This document shows, in pieces, positions 42,634 through 52,623 of a stretch of 64,000 bases of DNA. Position 1 is the stretch's first letter, and each line of letters begins with the position of its first letter. The notes below the pieces were generated by a model, which saw only the letters and a list, made by a program, of their open reading frames with translations, ran no database searches and was not told where the DNA came from. The translations under genes were made by a program, and so were the position numbers. Source of the stretch: Altererythrobacter sp. Root672 (GTDB lineage Bacteria > Pseudomonadota > Alphaproteobacteria > Sphingomonadales > Sphingomonadaceae); NCBI RefSeq assembly GCF_001427865.1, contig NZ_LMHH01000001.1, positions 558,001 to 622,000 on the forward strand, given 5' to 3'.

Positions 42634-43476
42634 ATGCAGACGAACAGCACGACGGTCGGTGGCGACGAATGGCAGGGGCGGACTGGCGATAGTTGGGCCG
42701 CAGAATGGAAGCGCACCGATCGCAGTTTCGGAGTGCTGACCGAGCGCCTGCTCCATCGTGCGCGCGATCCTGCCAGCGATACGGTGCTGGATATCGGTTG
42801 CGGCGCCGGCGAACTCTCGCTGGCTCTGGCTCGCACGCGTCCGGACGCTCGGATCACCGGAATCGATATCTCGCCGCAGCTTCTCGAGATCGCGCGGGAC
42901 CGCGCTCGCAACCTCCGCAATGCCGCGTTCGAACTCGCCGACGCTGCCGCCTGGCAGCCGGGAGAATCACTTGCGCCCGATTTGCTCGTCTCCCGCCACG
43001 GCGTGATGTTCTTCGACGACCCGGTCGCGGCCTTCACTCATCTCGCGGAAATCGCGGCCCCGAATGCCGGCCTTCTGTTCTCCTGCTTCCGGACGTGGGA
43101 GGAGAATCCGGTCTTTCGCAGTGTCACTCGGCTGCTCCCAATCGAGGTTCCCCCTCCGGCCCCCGGTGCCCCAGGGCCATTCGCCTTCAGCGATCGGACT
43201 TACGTGGAGGGCATCCTCACCGCGGCCGGATGGCGTGACATCGCGTTCGAACCCTATGATTTCGCGATGGTTGTCGGCGCAGGACCCGACCCTGTCGAGG
43301 ATGCCGCATCCTACTTCACCGCCATCGGAGGTGCGGCCCGTGCCGCCCGGGAGCTCACGCCCGAAGCCCGCGAATCCTTCATCAATCGTGTCAGGGACCT
43401 CGCGCGCGCCAACTTGCGCGAGGGCATCGTGTCCCTGCGAGCGGGTGCCTGGATCGTCACTGCACGCCGCCAATAA
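42634..43476 (+). CDS. SAM-dependent class I methyltransferase
   Basis: 280 residues. TVLDIGCGAGELSLALAR (about residues 50-67) is the SAM-binding motif I and ARITGIDISPQLLEIAR holds the acidic residue of motif II; SRHGVMFFDDP is a later motif. The C-terminal half is helical and may select the substrate. Family membership is clear but the substrate is not. It lies between recA and alaS; close association with these is probably conserved order rather than shared function. Confidence 0.8.
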   Translation: MQTNSTTVGGDEWQGRTGDSWAAEWKRTDRSFGVLTERLLHRARDPASDTVLDIGCGAGELSLALARTRPDARITGIDISPQLLEIARDRARNLRNAAFELADAAAWQPGESLAPDLLVSRHGVMFFDDPVAAFTHLAEIAAPNAGLLFSCFRTWEENPVFRSVTRLLPIEVPPPAPGAPGPFAFSDRTYVEGILTAAGWRDIAFEPYDFAMVVGAGPDPVEDAASYFTAIGGAARAARELTPEARESFINRVRDLARANLREGIVSLRAGAWIVTARRQ

Positions 43477-43568
43477 CGCGCTCTTTTCGCACCATCGGCG
43501 GACACAGTCTCAGTTAGCGGCTTAATCCGCTTGTTTCGCCCCGCACTGCACCCTAATTCGCAACTCCC

Positions 43569-46238
43569 ATGCACTCGACCAACGACATACGCCGTACGTT
43601 CCTCGACTATTTCGCCGCCAACGAGCACACCGTTGTGCCGTCGGCGCCGCTGGTCCCGTACAACGATCCCACCCTGATGTTCGTCAACGCGGGCATGGTG
43701 CCGTTCAAGAACGTCTTCACTGGGCTCGAAACTCCACCTGCGCCACGTGCTGCGAGTTCGCAGAAGTGCGTCCGCGCTGGGGGCAAGCACAACGACCTCG
43801 ACAACGTCGGCTATACCGCCCGGCACCTGACGCTGTTCGAGATGCTCGGCAACTTCAGCTTCGGCGACTATTTCAAGGAACGGGCGATAGAACTCGCCTG
43901 GAACCTGGTCACGCGCGAGTATGGCCTGGCGGCCGACCGCCTGACCGTCACGGTCTACCATACCGACGATGAAGCCTGGAACTTGTGGAAGAAGATCGCC
44001 GGCCTGCCCGACGACCGCATCATCCGCATCGCCACCAAGGACAACTTTTGGGCCATGGGCTCCGACGGTCCGTGCGGCCCGTGTTCGGAGATATTCTGGG
44101 ATCACGGCCCGGAAATCGCCGGTGGCCCTCCCGGTTCGCCGGACGAGGATGGCGACCGCTTCGTCGAGATCTGGAACCTGGTGTTCATGCAGCACCTGCA
44201 GGAAAACGACCAGATCGTCGCCGACTTGCCGCGTCCGAGCATCGACACCGGCATGGGGCTGGAACGCATTTCAGGCGTGTTGCAGGGCGTCCACTCGGTG
44301 TTCGAGACCGACACGTTCCGGCATCTCATCGAAGCCAGCGAGAGCCTCACCGGAACCAAGGCCGAAGGCGCTCAACAGGCGAGCCATCGCGTGATCGCCG
44401 ACCACTTGCGCTCGACCAGCTTCCTCATCGCTGACGGTGTCATGCCGGCCAACGAAGGGCGCGGTTACGTGCTCCGCCGCATCATGCGCCGCGCCATGCG
44501 CCACGCGCACCTGCTCGGCGCCAAGCAACCGCTGATGCACCGGTTGGTCCCGGCGCTGATTGGCGAGATGGGCCTGGCCTATCCCGAACTGCCGCGCGCC
44601 GAAGCGCTGATCACCGAAGTGCTCGAGCGCGAGGAAACGCGGTTCCGCCAGACGCTCGATAACGGCCTGCGCCTGCTCGACGAAGCGACCTCCAGCATGC
44701 CGGCAGGCGCGAGCCTGCCGGGTGAGACCGCCTTCAAGCTCTACGACACGTTCGGCTTCCCCTACGACTTGACCGAGGACGCCCTGCGCGCTCGCGGCAT
44801 CGGCGTTGACCGTGCCGGATTCGACGCGGCGATGGCGCAACAGAAAGCCGCTGCCCGTGCTGCCTGGAAGGGCTCCGGCGCCACCGCCGACGGCGAGCTG
44901 TGGTTCGACATCGCCGAGCGCGAAGGCGCGACCGAGTTCACCGGCTATGCCTCGACCAGCGGCGAAGGCCAGGTGGTCGCGCTGCTCGTCGACGGCAAGG
45001 AAGTCTCCGAGGCCGGCGAGGGCGCCGAGGTTATCGTCCTGACCAACCAGACGCCATTCTACGCTGAAAGCGGTGGCCAGGTCGGCGACTCTGGCACGAT
45101 CTCGTCCGAGAACGGCCTGCGGATCGAGGTGTCGGACACGACCAAGCCGCTCGGCCGTCTGCACGCGCACCGCGGCACGATCACTGCGGGCAAGCTCGCC
45201 GTCGGCGATACCGTGCACCAGGAAGTCGACGTCGCGCGCCGCGATCGCGTTCGGGCCAACCACTCGGCCACGCACTTGCTCCACGCCGCGCTGCGCAACC
45301 AGTTGGGTGAGCATGTCACGCAGAAGGGCTCGCTGGTCGCCGAAGACCGCCTGCGCTTCGACTTCTCGCATCCCAAGCCGCTGACGCCTGCGGAACTCGC
45401 GTCGATCGAGGCCGAAGTGAACGCCGAGATCCGCCACAACGCGGAAGTCGGCACCCGCCTGATGAGCCCCGACGATGCGGTGGCAGCGGGCGCGATGGCC
45501 CTGTTCGGCGAGAAGTACGGCGACGAAGTGCGCGTGCTCTCGATGGGCCAGGGCGACTGGCAGGGTTCGGGCCGCAACTATTCGGTCGAACTGTGCGGCG
45601 GCACGCACGTGAGGGCGACTGGCGACATTGGCCTGTTTCGCATCATCTCCGAAAGTGCCGTCAGCTCGGGCGTGCGCCGTATCGAGGCGCTGACGGGCGA
45701 GGCCGCACGGCAGTGGGTGGTCGGACGCGAAGAAGCGCTGAAGACCGTTGCAGCCGCGCTCAAGACCGCTCCCGAGGATGTCGAAAACCGCGTCGCGGCT
45801 CTGCTCGACGAGCGCAAGCGGCTCGAACGCGAACTGGCCGAGGCGAAGAAGCAACTCGCCATGGGCGGTGGCGGCGGCGCCGCACCGGCTGCTGACGAAG
45901 AGGTCGGCGGCGTCAAGTTCTCGGGTCAGGTGCTCGAAGGGCTCGATCCGAAGGAACTTCGCGGCCTGCTCGACGAAGCCAAGAAGCGTCTCCAATCGGG
46001 CGTGGCAGCAGTTGTCGCGGTGAACGAAGGCCGTGCGGCCATCGCCGTGGCGGTGACCGATGACCTCGTTGGGCGCGTCAGCGCAGTCGAACTGGTTCAG
46101 GCCGGCGTCGCGGCGCTGGGCGGCAAGGGTGGCGGTGGCCGCCCCGACATGGCCCAAGGTGGCGGACCTGACGGCGCTAAGGCCAACGAGGCTCTCGACA
46201 CCGTTCGCCAGGCGCTCGCCGGCGCCCCGGTCAGCTAA
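43569..46238 (+). CDS. alaS: Alanyl-tRNA synthetase
   Basis: 889 residues. The class II core starts [46 protein letters not shown]; the editing domain contains [12 protein letters not shown] and [13 protein letters not shown], with zinc-binding His/Cys; the C-Ala domain holds a Gly-rich hinge ([14 protein letters not shown]) and [12 protein letters not shown]. It charges tRNA-Ala and clears mischarged Ser and Gly. Length is normal. Confidence 0.97.
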   Translation: MHSTNDIRRTFLDYFAANEHTVVPSAPLVPYNDPTLMFVNAGMVPFKNVFTGLETPPAPRAASSQKCVRAGGKHNDLDNVGYTARHLTLFEMLGNFSFGDYFKERAIELAWNLVTREYGLAADRLTVTVYHTDDEAWNLWKKIAGLPDDRIIRIATKDNFWAMGSDGPCGPCSEIFWDHGPEIAGGPPGSPDEDGDRFVEIWNLVFMQHLQENDQIVADLPRPSIDTGMGLERISGVLQGVHSVFETDTFRHLIEASESLTGTKAEGAQQASHRVIADHLRSTSFLIADGVMPANEGRGYVLRRIMRRAMRHAHLLGAKQPLMHRLVPALIGEMGLAYPELPRAEALITEVLEREETRFRQTLDNGLRLLDEATSSMPAGASLPGETAFKLYDTFGFPYDLTEDALRARGIGVDRAGFDAAMAQQKAAARAAWKGSGATADGELWFDIAEREGATEFTGYASTSGEGQVVALLVDGKEVSEAGEGAEVIVLTNQTPFYAESGGQVGDSGTISSENGLRIEVSDTTKPLGRLHAHRGTITAGKLAVGDTVHQEVDVARRDRVRANHSATHLLHAALRNQLGEHVTQKGSLVAEDRLRFDFSHPKPLTPAELASIEAEVNAEIRHNAEVGTRLMSPDDAVAAGAMALFGEKYGDEVRVLSMGQGDWQGSGRNYSVELCGGTHVRATGDIGLFRIISESAVSSGVRRIEALTGEAARQWVVGREEALKTVAAALKTAPEDVENRVAALLDERKRLERELAEAKKQLAMGGGGGAAPAADEEVGGVKFSGQVLEGLDPKELRGLLDEAKKRLQSGVAAVVAVNEGRAAIAVAVTDDLVGRVSAVELVQAGVAALGGKGGGGRPDMAQGGGPDGAKANEALDTVRQALAGAPVS

Positions 46239-46247
46239 GCCAGGTTA

Positions 46248-46421
46248 CTAGCGCCGCCGCGCAGCTGCTCCGGACTCCGGCTCGCTGCCGCGGGGCATAT
46301 CGCCGTGGCCCTTGAAGTCGTCCTCAGTGCGCTGACGGCCCTTGATCGTGCCATAGCGCTCGCCGGTCTGGTTTTGCGGCCTCAGGCTCATCGTGTTCTG
46401 CGGTTCGTTACCGTCTTTCAT
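46248..46421 (-). CDS. Small basic hydrophilic protein
   Basis: A 57-codon gene, short and easily missed. The sequence starts MKDGNEPQNTMSLRPQNQTG, continues ERYGTIKGRQRTEDDFKGHG and ends with a run of arginines (GAAARRR). AAGGAG lies seven bases before the ATG, a strong ribosome site. It has no signal peptide or membrane helix, and its composition suggests a flexible, possibly nucleic-acid-binding chain. It is convergent with alaS (9 bp between the stops). Function unknown. Confidence 0.6.
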   Translation of the reverse strand: MKDGNEPQNTMSLRPQNQTGERYGTIKGRQRTEDDFKGHGDMPRGSEPESGAAARRR

Positions 46422-46519
46422 CGGACGTCTCCTTCGTGATGGAAACGGCCGTCGAACCCAGTTGGGTCCGGCGAGGTCGATGAACCGGTCAGCCGCCTAG
46501 GCCGGCTGAGAGCGCGCGG

Positions 46520-48283
46520 TCAGCTCTCCGCTACGCGCGTGCGCAGCATGGGCTTTTGCGCCAGTTCACCGCTTTCCATGATCTGCTCGCGGAACTCGTC
46601 GCGCTTCTCGTGGATCGAGGCGATGACCGGGCCCATGGCGACGCCGAGGTCGACCAGCACCGCTTCCGACAGCTGTAGCGAGGCTTCCAGCGTTTCCGGA
46701 ACCGCGGTACTCGCACCGGCGCGATAGAGTTCAGCCGCGTGGATGGTGTCGCGCGCGCGGGCGATGATCGGAAGGTCGGGGTAGGCCGCCCGCAGCTTAC
46801 GGGTAATGCGCTGCGCCAGGACTGGCTCGTCCATTGTCAGGATCACGGCGGGCGACCTGGGGAGCCCCAGCCTGACCAGCGTCTCCATCCGCGAGGCGTT
46901 GCCGAAGATCGCGTGATAGCCCTCGCCGCGGCAGCGATTGACCAGTTCGGAGTCCGCGTCGATCGCGACGTAGAGCTTGCCATGCCGGGTCAGCATTTGC
47001 GCCACCAGCCGCCCGACGCGCCCACAGCCGAGGATGATCGCGCGTGGTTCGTCGGTATCGTAGTTGTCCGTCGCGCCGCCTGAGGTTGGTTCCATCCGTC
47101 GGGCGACCAAGCGGCCAAGTCCAGCAAGCAACGGCGTGACCGTAAGGCCGATGGCGGTGACGATCTGCCAGAACTGCCCGGTACCCGGCTGGATCAACAT
47201 TGCCGAAGTCGCCGCAGCCAGGACGATCAAGGTGGTCTCTGACGGGCTCGACATGAGGATGCCGGTTTCGATCGCGGTCGATCGGCGCGCTCCCATGAGG
47301 CGCAGGAGTATGCTCGTCACCACGGCCTTGAGGAACAGCACCCCGACCACGGCGATCGTGATCATGGCGAGGTTGTCCCAGATGGTGAACAGGTCGATGC
47401 CCATGCCGACTGTGATCAGGAAGATCCCGAGCGCTAGGCCCTTGAAGGGCTCCATGATACCTTCGATCTCGGTGTGATACTCGGTCTCGGCGATCAGCAG
47501 GCCGGCGACCAGCGCGCCGACGATGGGCGACAAGCCGATCAAGGCGGTCGCCAAGCTGGCCCCTATCACCACCAGCAGCGAAGCTGCGAGGAATAGCTCC
47601 GGGCTCTTGGTCCGGGCCGCCTGCGCGAACAGGCGGGGCAGGGCGAGGCGGCCGATCACCATCATGCCGACGACCACCAGCAGGCCCACCCACAAGGTAT
47701 GGAACAAGCCATCCATGCCCTCGCTGCCCGCGAACGGCGCTAGCGCGCCGAGCATGAAGATGATCGGGACGATGGCGATGTCCTCGAACAGCAGCATCGC
47801 CAAGGCGGCGCGTCCGACCGGGGTGTTTGTTCCTGCGATCGGCAGCACAAGGGCGGTAGATGACAACGCGAGCGCAAGGCCGAGGGCGAGTGCTCCGGTC
47901 CAGTACTGGCCCATCATCGAGAGGAAGGCCGCGAGCAGCGCGCCAGTCGCCAGCAACTCCAGTGCGCCGAGCCCGAAGACCAGCTTTCGCATCGCCCAGA
48001 GCCGGTTGAACGACAACTCCAGACCGATGGTGAACAGCAGCAGGATGATCCCGAACTCGGCGAAAGGATCGAGCCGCTCGGGATCCGAAATGGTGACGTA
48101 GAACAGCCACTCGTGCTGGTAGACCAGGCGCCCAAGTCCGAACGGTCCCACGAGAAGACCGACAAGGATGAAGCCGATGACCGGGGTGATGCGAAAACGC
48201 GCAAACACCGGTATGACTATTCCCGCGGCGCCCAGGATCACGAGCGCGTCGGACATTACCGGGGAGATAGCTTCAGCATGCAT
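46520..48283 (-). CDS. CPA2 cation:proton antiporter with TrkA-N domain (Kef/YbaL-like)
   Basis: 587 residues: about 12 membrane helices (residues 8-385) with FRITPVIGFILVGLLVGPFG, FAEFGIILLLFTIGLELSF and LALSSTALVLPI, then a Rossmann TrkA-N domain with RAIILGCGRVGRLVAQML (about residues 416-433). It probably exports K+ or Na+ against H+, gated by NAD(H) or glutathione adducts. The true start is uncertain: ATG 48283 or ATG 48256, neither with a Shine-Dalgarno. The FAD monooxygenase gene starts within 24 bp on the other strand. Confidence 0.88.
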   Translation of the reverse strand: MHAEAISPVMSDALVILGAAGIVIPVFARFRITPVIGFILVGLLVGPFGLGRLVYQHEWLFYVTISDPERLDPFAEFGIILLLFTIGLELSFNRLWAMRKLVFGLGALELLATGALLAAFLSMMGQYWTGALALGLALALSSTALVLPIAGTNTPVGRAALAMLLFEDIAIVPIIFMLGALAPFAGSEGMDGLFHTLWVGLLVVVGMMVIGRLALPRLFAQAARTKSPELFLAASLLVVIGASLATALIGLSPIVGALVAGLLIAETEYHTEIEGIMEPFKGLALGIFLITVGMGIDLFTIWDNLAMITIAVVGVLFLKAVVTSILLRLMGARRSTAIETGILMSSPSETTLIVLAAATSAMLIQPGTGQFWQIVTAIGLTVTPLLAGLGRLVARRMEPTSGGATDNYDTDEPRAIILGCGRVGRLVAQMLTRHGKLYVAIDADSELVNRCRGEGYHAIFGNASRMETLVRLGLPRSPAVILTMDEPVLAQRITRKLRAAYPDLPIIARARDTIHAAELYRAGASTAVPETLEASLQLSEAVLVDLGVAMGPVIASIHEKRDEFREQIMESGELAQKPMLRTRVAES

Positions 48284-48306
48284 GAGCTTTGTATGTCAGA
48301 CGCCCG

Positions 48307-49521
48307 GTGACTACCGCAACGCACAATCGCGCCGATGTCTTGATCGTCGGTGGAGGACCGGCCGGGATGATGGCCGGGCTCCTGTTCGCGCGGGCCGGGG
48401 TGACCGTGCAGGTCTTTGAAAAGCATGCCGATTTCTTCCGCGATTTTCGCGGTGACACGGTTCACCCCTCGACGATGGAAATTCTCGACCAGCTGGGATT
48501 TCTGGGCCGTTTTCTCGAGCGGCCGCACGACAAGGTCCAGGGCGCGCAAGTGCGGGTGGCTGGGCATGACTACACGATCGGGGACTTGTCGCATCTCAAC
48601 ACCCCGGCGCCGTTCATTGCGATGATGCCGCAGTGGGAGTTTCTCGACTTCCTGCGCGACGAAGCCGCCGCGTTTCCTGCCTTTGCGCTGGAGATGGAGG
48701 CCGAGGTTACCGGTCTTGTCGAGGAGAACGGCTGCGTTGTGGGCGTTCGTCTCGCCGATGGGCGAGAGTTGCGTGCTGGAAAGCTGGTGTTGATGACCGA
48801 CGGCCGCGGATCACTGGTGCGCCAGCAGTCGCTGCTTCCGGTTACGCAGCTTGGGGCGCCGATGGACATATTTTGGTTCCACCTCGGCAAAGCGGACAAC
48901 GCCGGCGACAAGCTGCGCGGGGCAGTCGACACGGGACGCATGGCCGTGCTGATCGACCGGCGTACTTACTGGCAGGCGGCTTTCATCATTCCGAAAGGCG
49001 CTGCCGAGGAAGTGAAGGCGCGAGGCATCGAGTGGCTTCGGGCGCAGATGCAGGCGTTGTTTCCTGAGCTCGATCTTTCGGGCGGCCTCAAAGGGACCGA
49101 CGATTTGTTCCTGTTGTCAGTGGCGCTGGACAGGCTTGATCGCTGGTCCCGGCCTGGCCTGCTGGCGATCGGCGATGCGGCGCACGCGATGAGCCCGATC
49201 GGCGGTATCGGGATCAACCTCGCGATTCAGGATGCGGTCGCTGCGGCGAATATACTCGCCGGGCCCATCGCTCGCGGAGAGTATCCGGACCCGCTGCTCG
49301 CCAAAGTTCAGGCGCGGCGTGAGTTTCCGACGCGAGTGATCCAGGCCGGACAGAAGTTCGCGCAAGACAACGTGATCGGGGCGGTGCTTTCGGGAGAGCC
49401 GATCACCGAGGCGCCATGGGTGCTGAAAGTGCTGGAGCGCTTCCCGCTGCTGCGCCGGATACCGGGCCGGATTATCGGCCTGGGTGTGCGGCGGGAGCGG
49501 GTGAGGTCACCGGTGGGATGA
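48307..49521 (+). CDS. FAD-dependent monooxygenase (PHBH fold)
   Basis: 404 residues. ADVLIVGGGPAGMMAGLLFARAG is the FAD dinucleotide motif, MTDGRGSLVR the DG motif (about residue 165), and LLAIGDAAHAMSPIGGIGINLAIQDA the GD motif (about residue 285). This is a UbiH/PHBH-type aromatic hydroxylase fold; the substrate is unknown. GTG 48307 was chosen; a TTG at 48289 in frame would overlap the promoter region of the divergent antiporter. No adjacent gene points to a pathway. Confidence 0.8.
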   Translation: MTTATHNRADVLIVGGGPAGMMAGLLFARAGVTVQVFEKHADFFRDFRGDTVHPSTMEILDQLGFLGRFLERPHDKVQGAQVRVAGHDYTIGDLSHLNTPAPFIAMMPQWEFLDFLRDEAAAFPAFALEMEAEVTGLVEENGCVVGVRLADGRELRAGKLVLMTDGRGSLVRQQSLLPVTQLGAPMDIFWFHLGKADNAGDKLRGAVDTGRMAVLIDRRTYWQAAFIIPKGAAEEVKARGIEWLRAQMQALFPELDLSGGLKGTDDLFLLSVALDRLDRWSRPGLLAIGDAAHAMSPIGGIGINLAIQDAVAAANILAGPIARGEYPDPLLAKVQARREFPTRVIQAGQKFAQDNVIGAVLSGEPITEAPWVLKVLERFPLLRRIPGRIIGLGVRRERVRSPVG

Positions 49522-49523
49522 AA

Positions 49524-49554
49524 TCCTCCCCATGAGCTTGGCTCACAGGGAGGA
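49524..49554. repeat. CCTCCC hairpin between FAD monooxygenase and icd
   Basis: TCCTCCC...GGGAGGA with an inner TGAGC-TTG-GCTCA stem. It lies in the 47-bp gap between two convergent genes and probably ends transcription for both. It is related to the hairpin at 21974. Confidence 0.6.
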
Positions 49555-49568
49555 TTGAGCATCGGAAA

Positions 49569-50792
49569 TCAGGCCCAGGTGGCCATTTCGGTTTCGAGGT
49601 TCTCGACGATCGCTTCGAAGAACTGCTCGGTGGTCATCCACGCCTGATCGGGGCCGATGAGGAGCGCGAGGTCCTTGGTCATCTTGCCGCTTTCGACGGT
49701 CGCGACGCAGACCTTTTCCAGGGTCTCGGCGAAGCGGATCACGTCCGGCGTGTTGTCGAACCGGCCGCGGTAGATCAGGCCCCGGGTCCAGGCGAAGATG
49801 CTGGCGATCGGGTTGGTGCTGGTCGCCTTGCCCTGCTCGTGCTGGCGGAAGTGGCGGGTCACGGTACCGTGCGCCGCTTCGGCTTCGACGGTCTTGCCGT
49901 CGGGGGTCATCAGCACCGAGGTCATCAGGCCGAGCGAGCCGAAGCCCTGCGCCACCTGGTCGGACTGCACGTCACCGTCGTAGTTCTTGCAGGCCCAGAC
50001 GAACTTGCCGCTCCACTTGAGCGCGGAGGCGACCATGTCGTCGATCAGGCGGTGTTCGTAGACGATGCCGGCGGCGGCGAACCTTTCCTTGAAGCCTTCG
50101 GTCTCGAAGATTTCCTGGAACAGGTCCTTGAAGCGGCCATCATAGCGCTTGATGATGGTGTTCTTGGTCGAGAGGTACACCGGCCAACCGCGGTCGAGGC
50201 CGTAGTTGAAGCTGGCGCGCGCGAAATCGCGGATCGAATCATCGAGGTTGTACATCGACATCGCCACGCCCGGCGCCTTGAACTGATAGACTTCGCGGTC
50301 GATCGTCTCACCGTTCTCGCCTTCCCAGACGAGGCGCAGCGTGCCCGCGCTGGGGACGAGGAAGTCGGTCGCGCGGTACTGGTCGCCGAACGCGTGACGG
50401 CCGACGACGATCGGGTCGGTCCAGCCCGGGATCAGCCGGGGGACGTTCTGGATCACGATCGGTTCGCGGAAGATCGTGCCGCCGAGGATGTTGCGGATCG
50501 TCCCGTTGGGCGACTTGTACATGTCGTGCAGGTCGAATTCTTCGACGCGCGCTTCGTCCGGGGTGATCGTGGCGCACTTCACGCCGACGCCGTGTTCCGC
50601 GATCGCGTTGGCCGCGTCGACGGTGATCTGGTCGCGGGTCTCGTCGCGCTTTTCGATCCCGAGGTCGTAGTATTTGAGATCGACGTCGAGGTAGGGGAGG
50701 ATCAGCCGCTCACGGATCCATTGCCAGATGATCCGAGTCATCTCGTCGCCGTCGATTTCGACGATGGGGTTCACGACCTTGATCTTCGCCAT
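49569..50792 (-). CDS. icd: NADP-dependent isocitrate dehydrogenase
   Basis: A 407-residue enzyme of the eukaryote-like dimeric NADP type: [19 protein letters not shown] at the start, [18 protein letters not shown] with the substrate Ser, [30 protein letters not shown] with metal-binding acids, and [10 protein letters not shown] near the NADP site. It decarboxylates isocitrate to 2-oxoglutarate in the TCA cycle. ATG 50792 follows the family start MAKIKV. The next upstream gene lies on the plus strand far away, so it is monocistronic. Confidence 0.97.
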   Translation of the reverse strand: MAKIKVVNPIVEIDGDEMTRIIWQWIRERLILPYLDVDLKYYDLGIEKRDETRDQITVDAANAIAEHGVGVKCATITPDEARVEEFDLHDMYKSPNGTIRNILGGTIFREPIVIQNVPRLIPGWTDPIVVGRHAFGDQYRATDFLVPSAGTLRLVWEGENGETIDREVYQFKAPGVAMSMYNLDDSIRDFARASFNYGLDRGWPVYLSTKNTIIKRYDGRFKDLFQEIFETEGFKERFAAAGIVYEHRLIDDMVASALKWSGKFVWACKNYDGDVQSDQVAQGFGSLGLMTSVLMTPDGKTVEAEAAHGTVTRHFRQHEQGKATSTNPIASIFAWTRGLIYRGRFDNTPDVIRFAETLEKVCVATVESGKMTKDLALLIGPDQAWMTTEQFFEAIVENLETEMATWA

Positions 50793-50839
50793 ACGCGGGG
50801 AATCCTGCCTCTATTTGCCCAGTGGGAACGGCGCGACCC

Positions 50840-51958
50840 TTAGGGAGCGGCAGGCGCCTGCGCAAGCGGCGCATCCGGATGGATACGGCTGGCGTCCATC
50901 AACCAGTGCAAGACGGGCGGAAGGCGCTGCGCCAAGGCAACACCTGCCCTGGCGCCGAGCGGGCTTTCGGCGAAGGCGCGGGCCAGGCGGGCGGCGCGCA
51001 TGGGAGCTTTGGCTCGCCGGGCTAGATCGCGCTGGAAGGCCGGTGCGGTGGCCGGTCCGCCTGTGAGCCAGTGGCGGGCGGCCATTTCCCCGCTCGCGAG
51101 GGCAATCGAAATGCCTTCACCTGCGAGGGAAGGTATGACCGCCGCCTGGTCTCCGAGGCGGAACACGCCCGGTTGGCTCGTCTCTGCGATCCAGCCGTAA
51201 GGAACGGCCCCGATAGATTCGATCGAGTTGCCCTGCCAGTCGGAGCCGAGCCGTTCGTGCAGAGCCGGCCTTGCAGACGCCAGTTTCGTCAACAGCCGGG
51301 CTGGGGTCCACCCACCGGATGCGAGCACCGACTTGCGAACGGCGAGGCACAAATTGGCACTCCCGTCTTCCTGCAGCACGATGCCCGCGTAACCACCGCT
51401 GAAGAGATGGAGTTCGATCCGTCCTGACAAGAGCTCATGCCGAGCCGTTGTGGGCGGCAGGCGTAGGCGCAACCCGAGTTCGGGATCGCTGGCAAGGCGT
51501 GGACGTGGTTGCCCGCGCACGTCATGTTTGCCCGAGGCCAGGAACAGGCCGTCTCCCACCCAGCGGCGACGTTGTCCGACTACCGTCCAGCCCTGAATCT
51601 CGCGCGCGGTGTCGACTTCGAGCGTGGCGCCCAGCACCAGTGCGCGCCGCCTGAGAGCATCGTCGAGTTTCCGGCGCGAGAGTCCCCACGCAGGCGAGGG
51701 GAGGGGAACCACGGCCTCCCGACCCCCTGCAAACAGCGCGAGATGTTGGACCGGCTTGGCACCGAGCGCTTCCGGGTCAACGCCCAAGGCGCGAAGTTGC
51801 TCGGCCGTCCGCCAACTGAGAAATCCGCCGCAGAGGCAGTCTCGCACTTCAGCATCCCGGTCGAGCAGCACCGGCGCGGCACCCTCGCGGGCCAGGGCGA
51901 TCGCGGCGGCACAACCGGCCGGCCCAGCGCCGAGGATCAGCGGAGCCGTTCGACGCAT
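50840..51958 (-). CDS. FAD-dependent oxidoreductase of the type III PKS operon
   Basis: 372 residues. PLILGAGPAGCAAAIALAREG is the FAD motif; CLCGGFLSWRTAEQL and VFRLGDQAAVIPSLAGEGISIALASGEMAA are the later FAD contacts, as in geranylgeranyl-reductase-like enzymes. As the last gene of the PKS-methyltransferase-oxidoreductase operon it should oxidise or reduce the polyketide product. It overlaps the methyltransferase gene by 22 bp. The ATG at 51958 lies inside that gene. Confidence 0.8.
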   Translation of the reverse strand: MRRTAPLILGAGPAGCAAAIALAREGAAPVLLDRDAEVRDCLCGGFLSWRTAEQLRALGVDPEALGAKPVQHLALFAGGREAVVPLPSPAWGLSRRKLDDALRRRALVLGATLEVDTAREIQGWTVVGQRRRWVGDGLFLASGKHDVRGQPRPRLASDPELGLRLRLPPTTARHELLSGRIELHLFSGGYAGIVLQEDGSANLCLAVRKSVLASGGWTPARLLTKLASARPALHERLGSDWQGNSIESIGAVPYGWIAETSQPGVFRLGDQAAVIPSLAGEGISIALASGEMAARHWLTGGPATAPAFQRDLARRAKAPMRAARLARAFAESPLGARAGVALAQRLPPVLHWLMDASRIHPDAPLAQAPAAP

Positions 51959-52623
51959 AGCCTGAACGGGAACCAGCGGCGCACCCGCGCCTCGGTGATG
52001 CCCTCGCGCGCGAGCCGCTCGTGCCACTCGGCGGGGCGGAAGCTGCGGGCGATCGAGGTGTGGCCATCGGCGCGCACGATCGGGTGCCAGCGCATCGCGC
52101 CGGAGAGTAGCGGCCAGGTGGTGTAGGCAAAGCCGTGGCGATGGAGGTCGTTGATGAACCAGCCTTCCTTGGCCTCTCCTTCCATGAAGCGCAGGAAAGC
52201 GGCCAGCTCGCTCTCGGTCATATGATGGGTGACGAGGCTGGAGATCACGCAGTCGAACCCGGATCCGGCGAGGTCGGCGTAGTCGCCGGTGAGGTAACGG
52301 ATCGGTGCGCCAGGAGAGGGAACCGCTTCGGCCGCCGCCTTGCTGCGCGAATTGAGGTCGATCCCTGTCAGTTCGGCAACGATGCCGTGCTTCTTCGCCC
52401 AGCGCGCGACCTGGCGTAGCATGTCGCCATCGCCGAACCCCACGTCCAGCAGCGTGAAGGGGCTCTTCTGCCCGACCGCGCGGCGGAGGAAGTCGAGTGT
52501 CGGGCGATAGGCGAAGGTCGTTCGGTTTACTTTGGCGAGATCGGCCAGGACCGCATGATAGGTAGCGGCGTCCAGGGCCGGATCGTCCATCAGCTCGTCG
52601 GCTTGGCGCCTCTCAGCGAGCAT
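51937..52623 (-). CDS. SAM-dependent methyltransferase of the type III PKS operon
   Basis: 228 residues with FTLLDVGFGDGDMLRQVARWA (about residues 56-76, SAM motif I), AELTGIDLNSRSKAAAE (motif II) and DCVISSLVTHHMTESELAAF. The order PKS-methyltransferase-FAD enzyme is common for bacterial type III PKS pathways that make methylated alkyl-resorcinols, quinones or pyrones, so this likely O- or C-methylates the product. It overlaps the PKS gene by 11 bp and the oxidoreductase by 22 bp, so translation is coupled. Confidence 0.85.
   Translation of the reverse strand: MLAERRQADELMDDPALDAATYHAVLADLAKVNRTTFAYRPTLDFLRRAVGQKSPFTLLDVGFGDGDMLRQVARWAKKHGIVAELTGIDLNSRSKAAAEAVPSPGAPIRYLTGDYADLAGSGFDCVISSLVTHHMTESELAAFLRFMEGEAKEGWFINDLHRHGFAYTTWPLLSGAMRWHPIVRADGHTSIARSFRPAEWHERLAREGITEARVRRWFPFRLCVERLR

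Noticed and set aside
44271-46157. 628-codon open frame on the minus strand inside alaS
   Set aside because: It is fully antisense to a certain alaS gene, has no recognisable domain, and long antisense frames are expected at this GC content.
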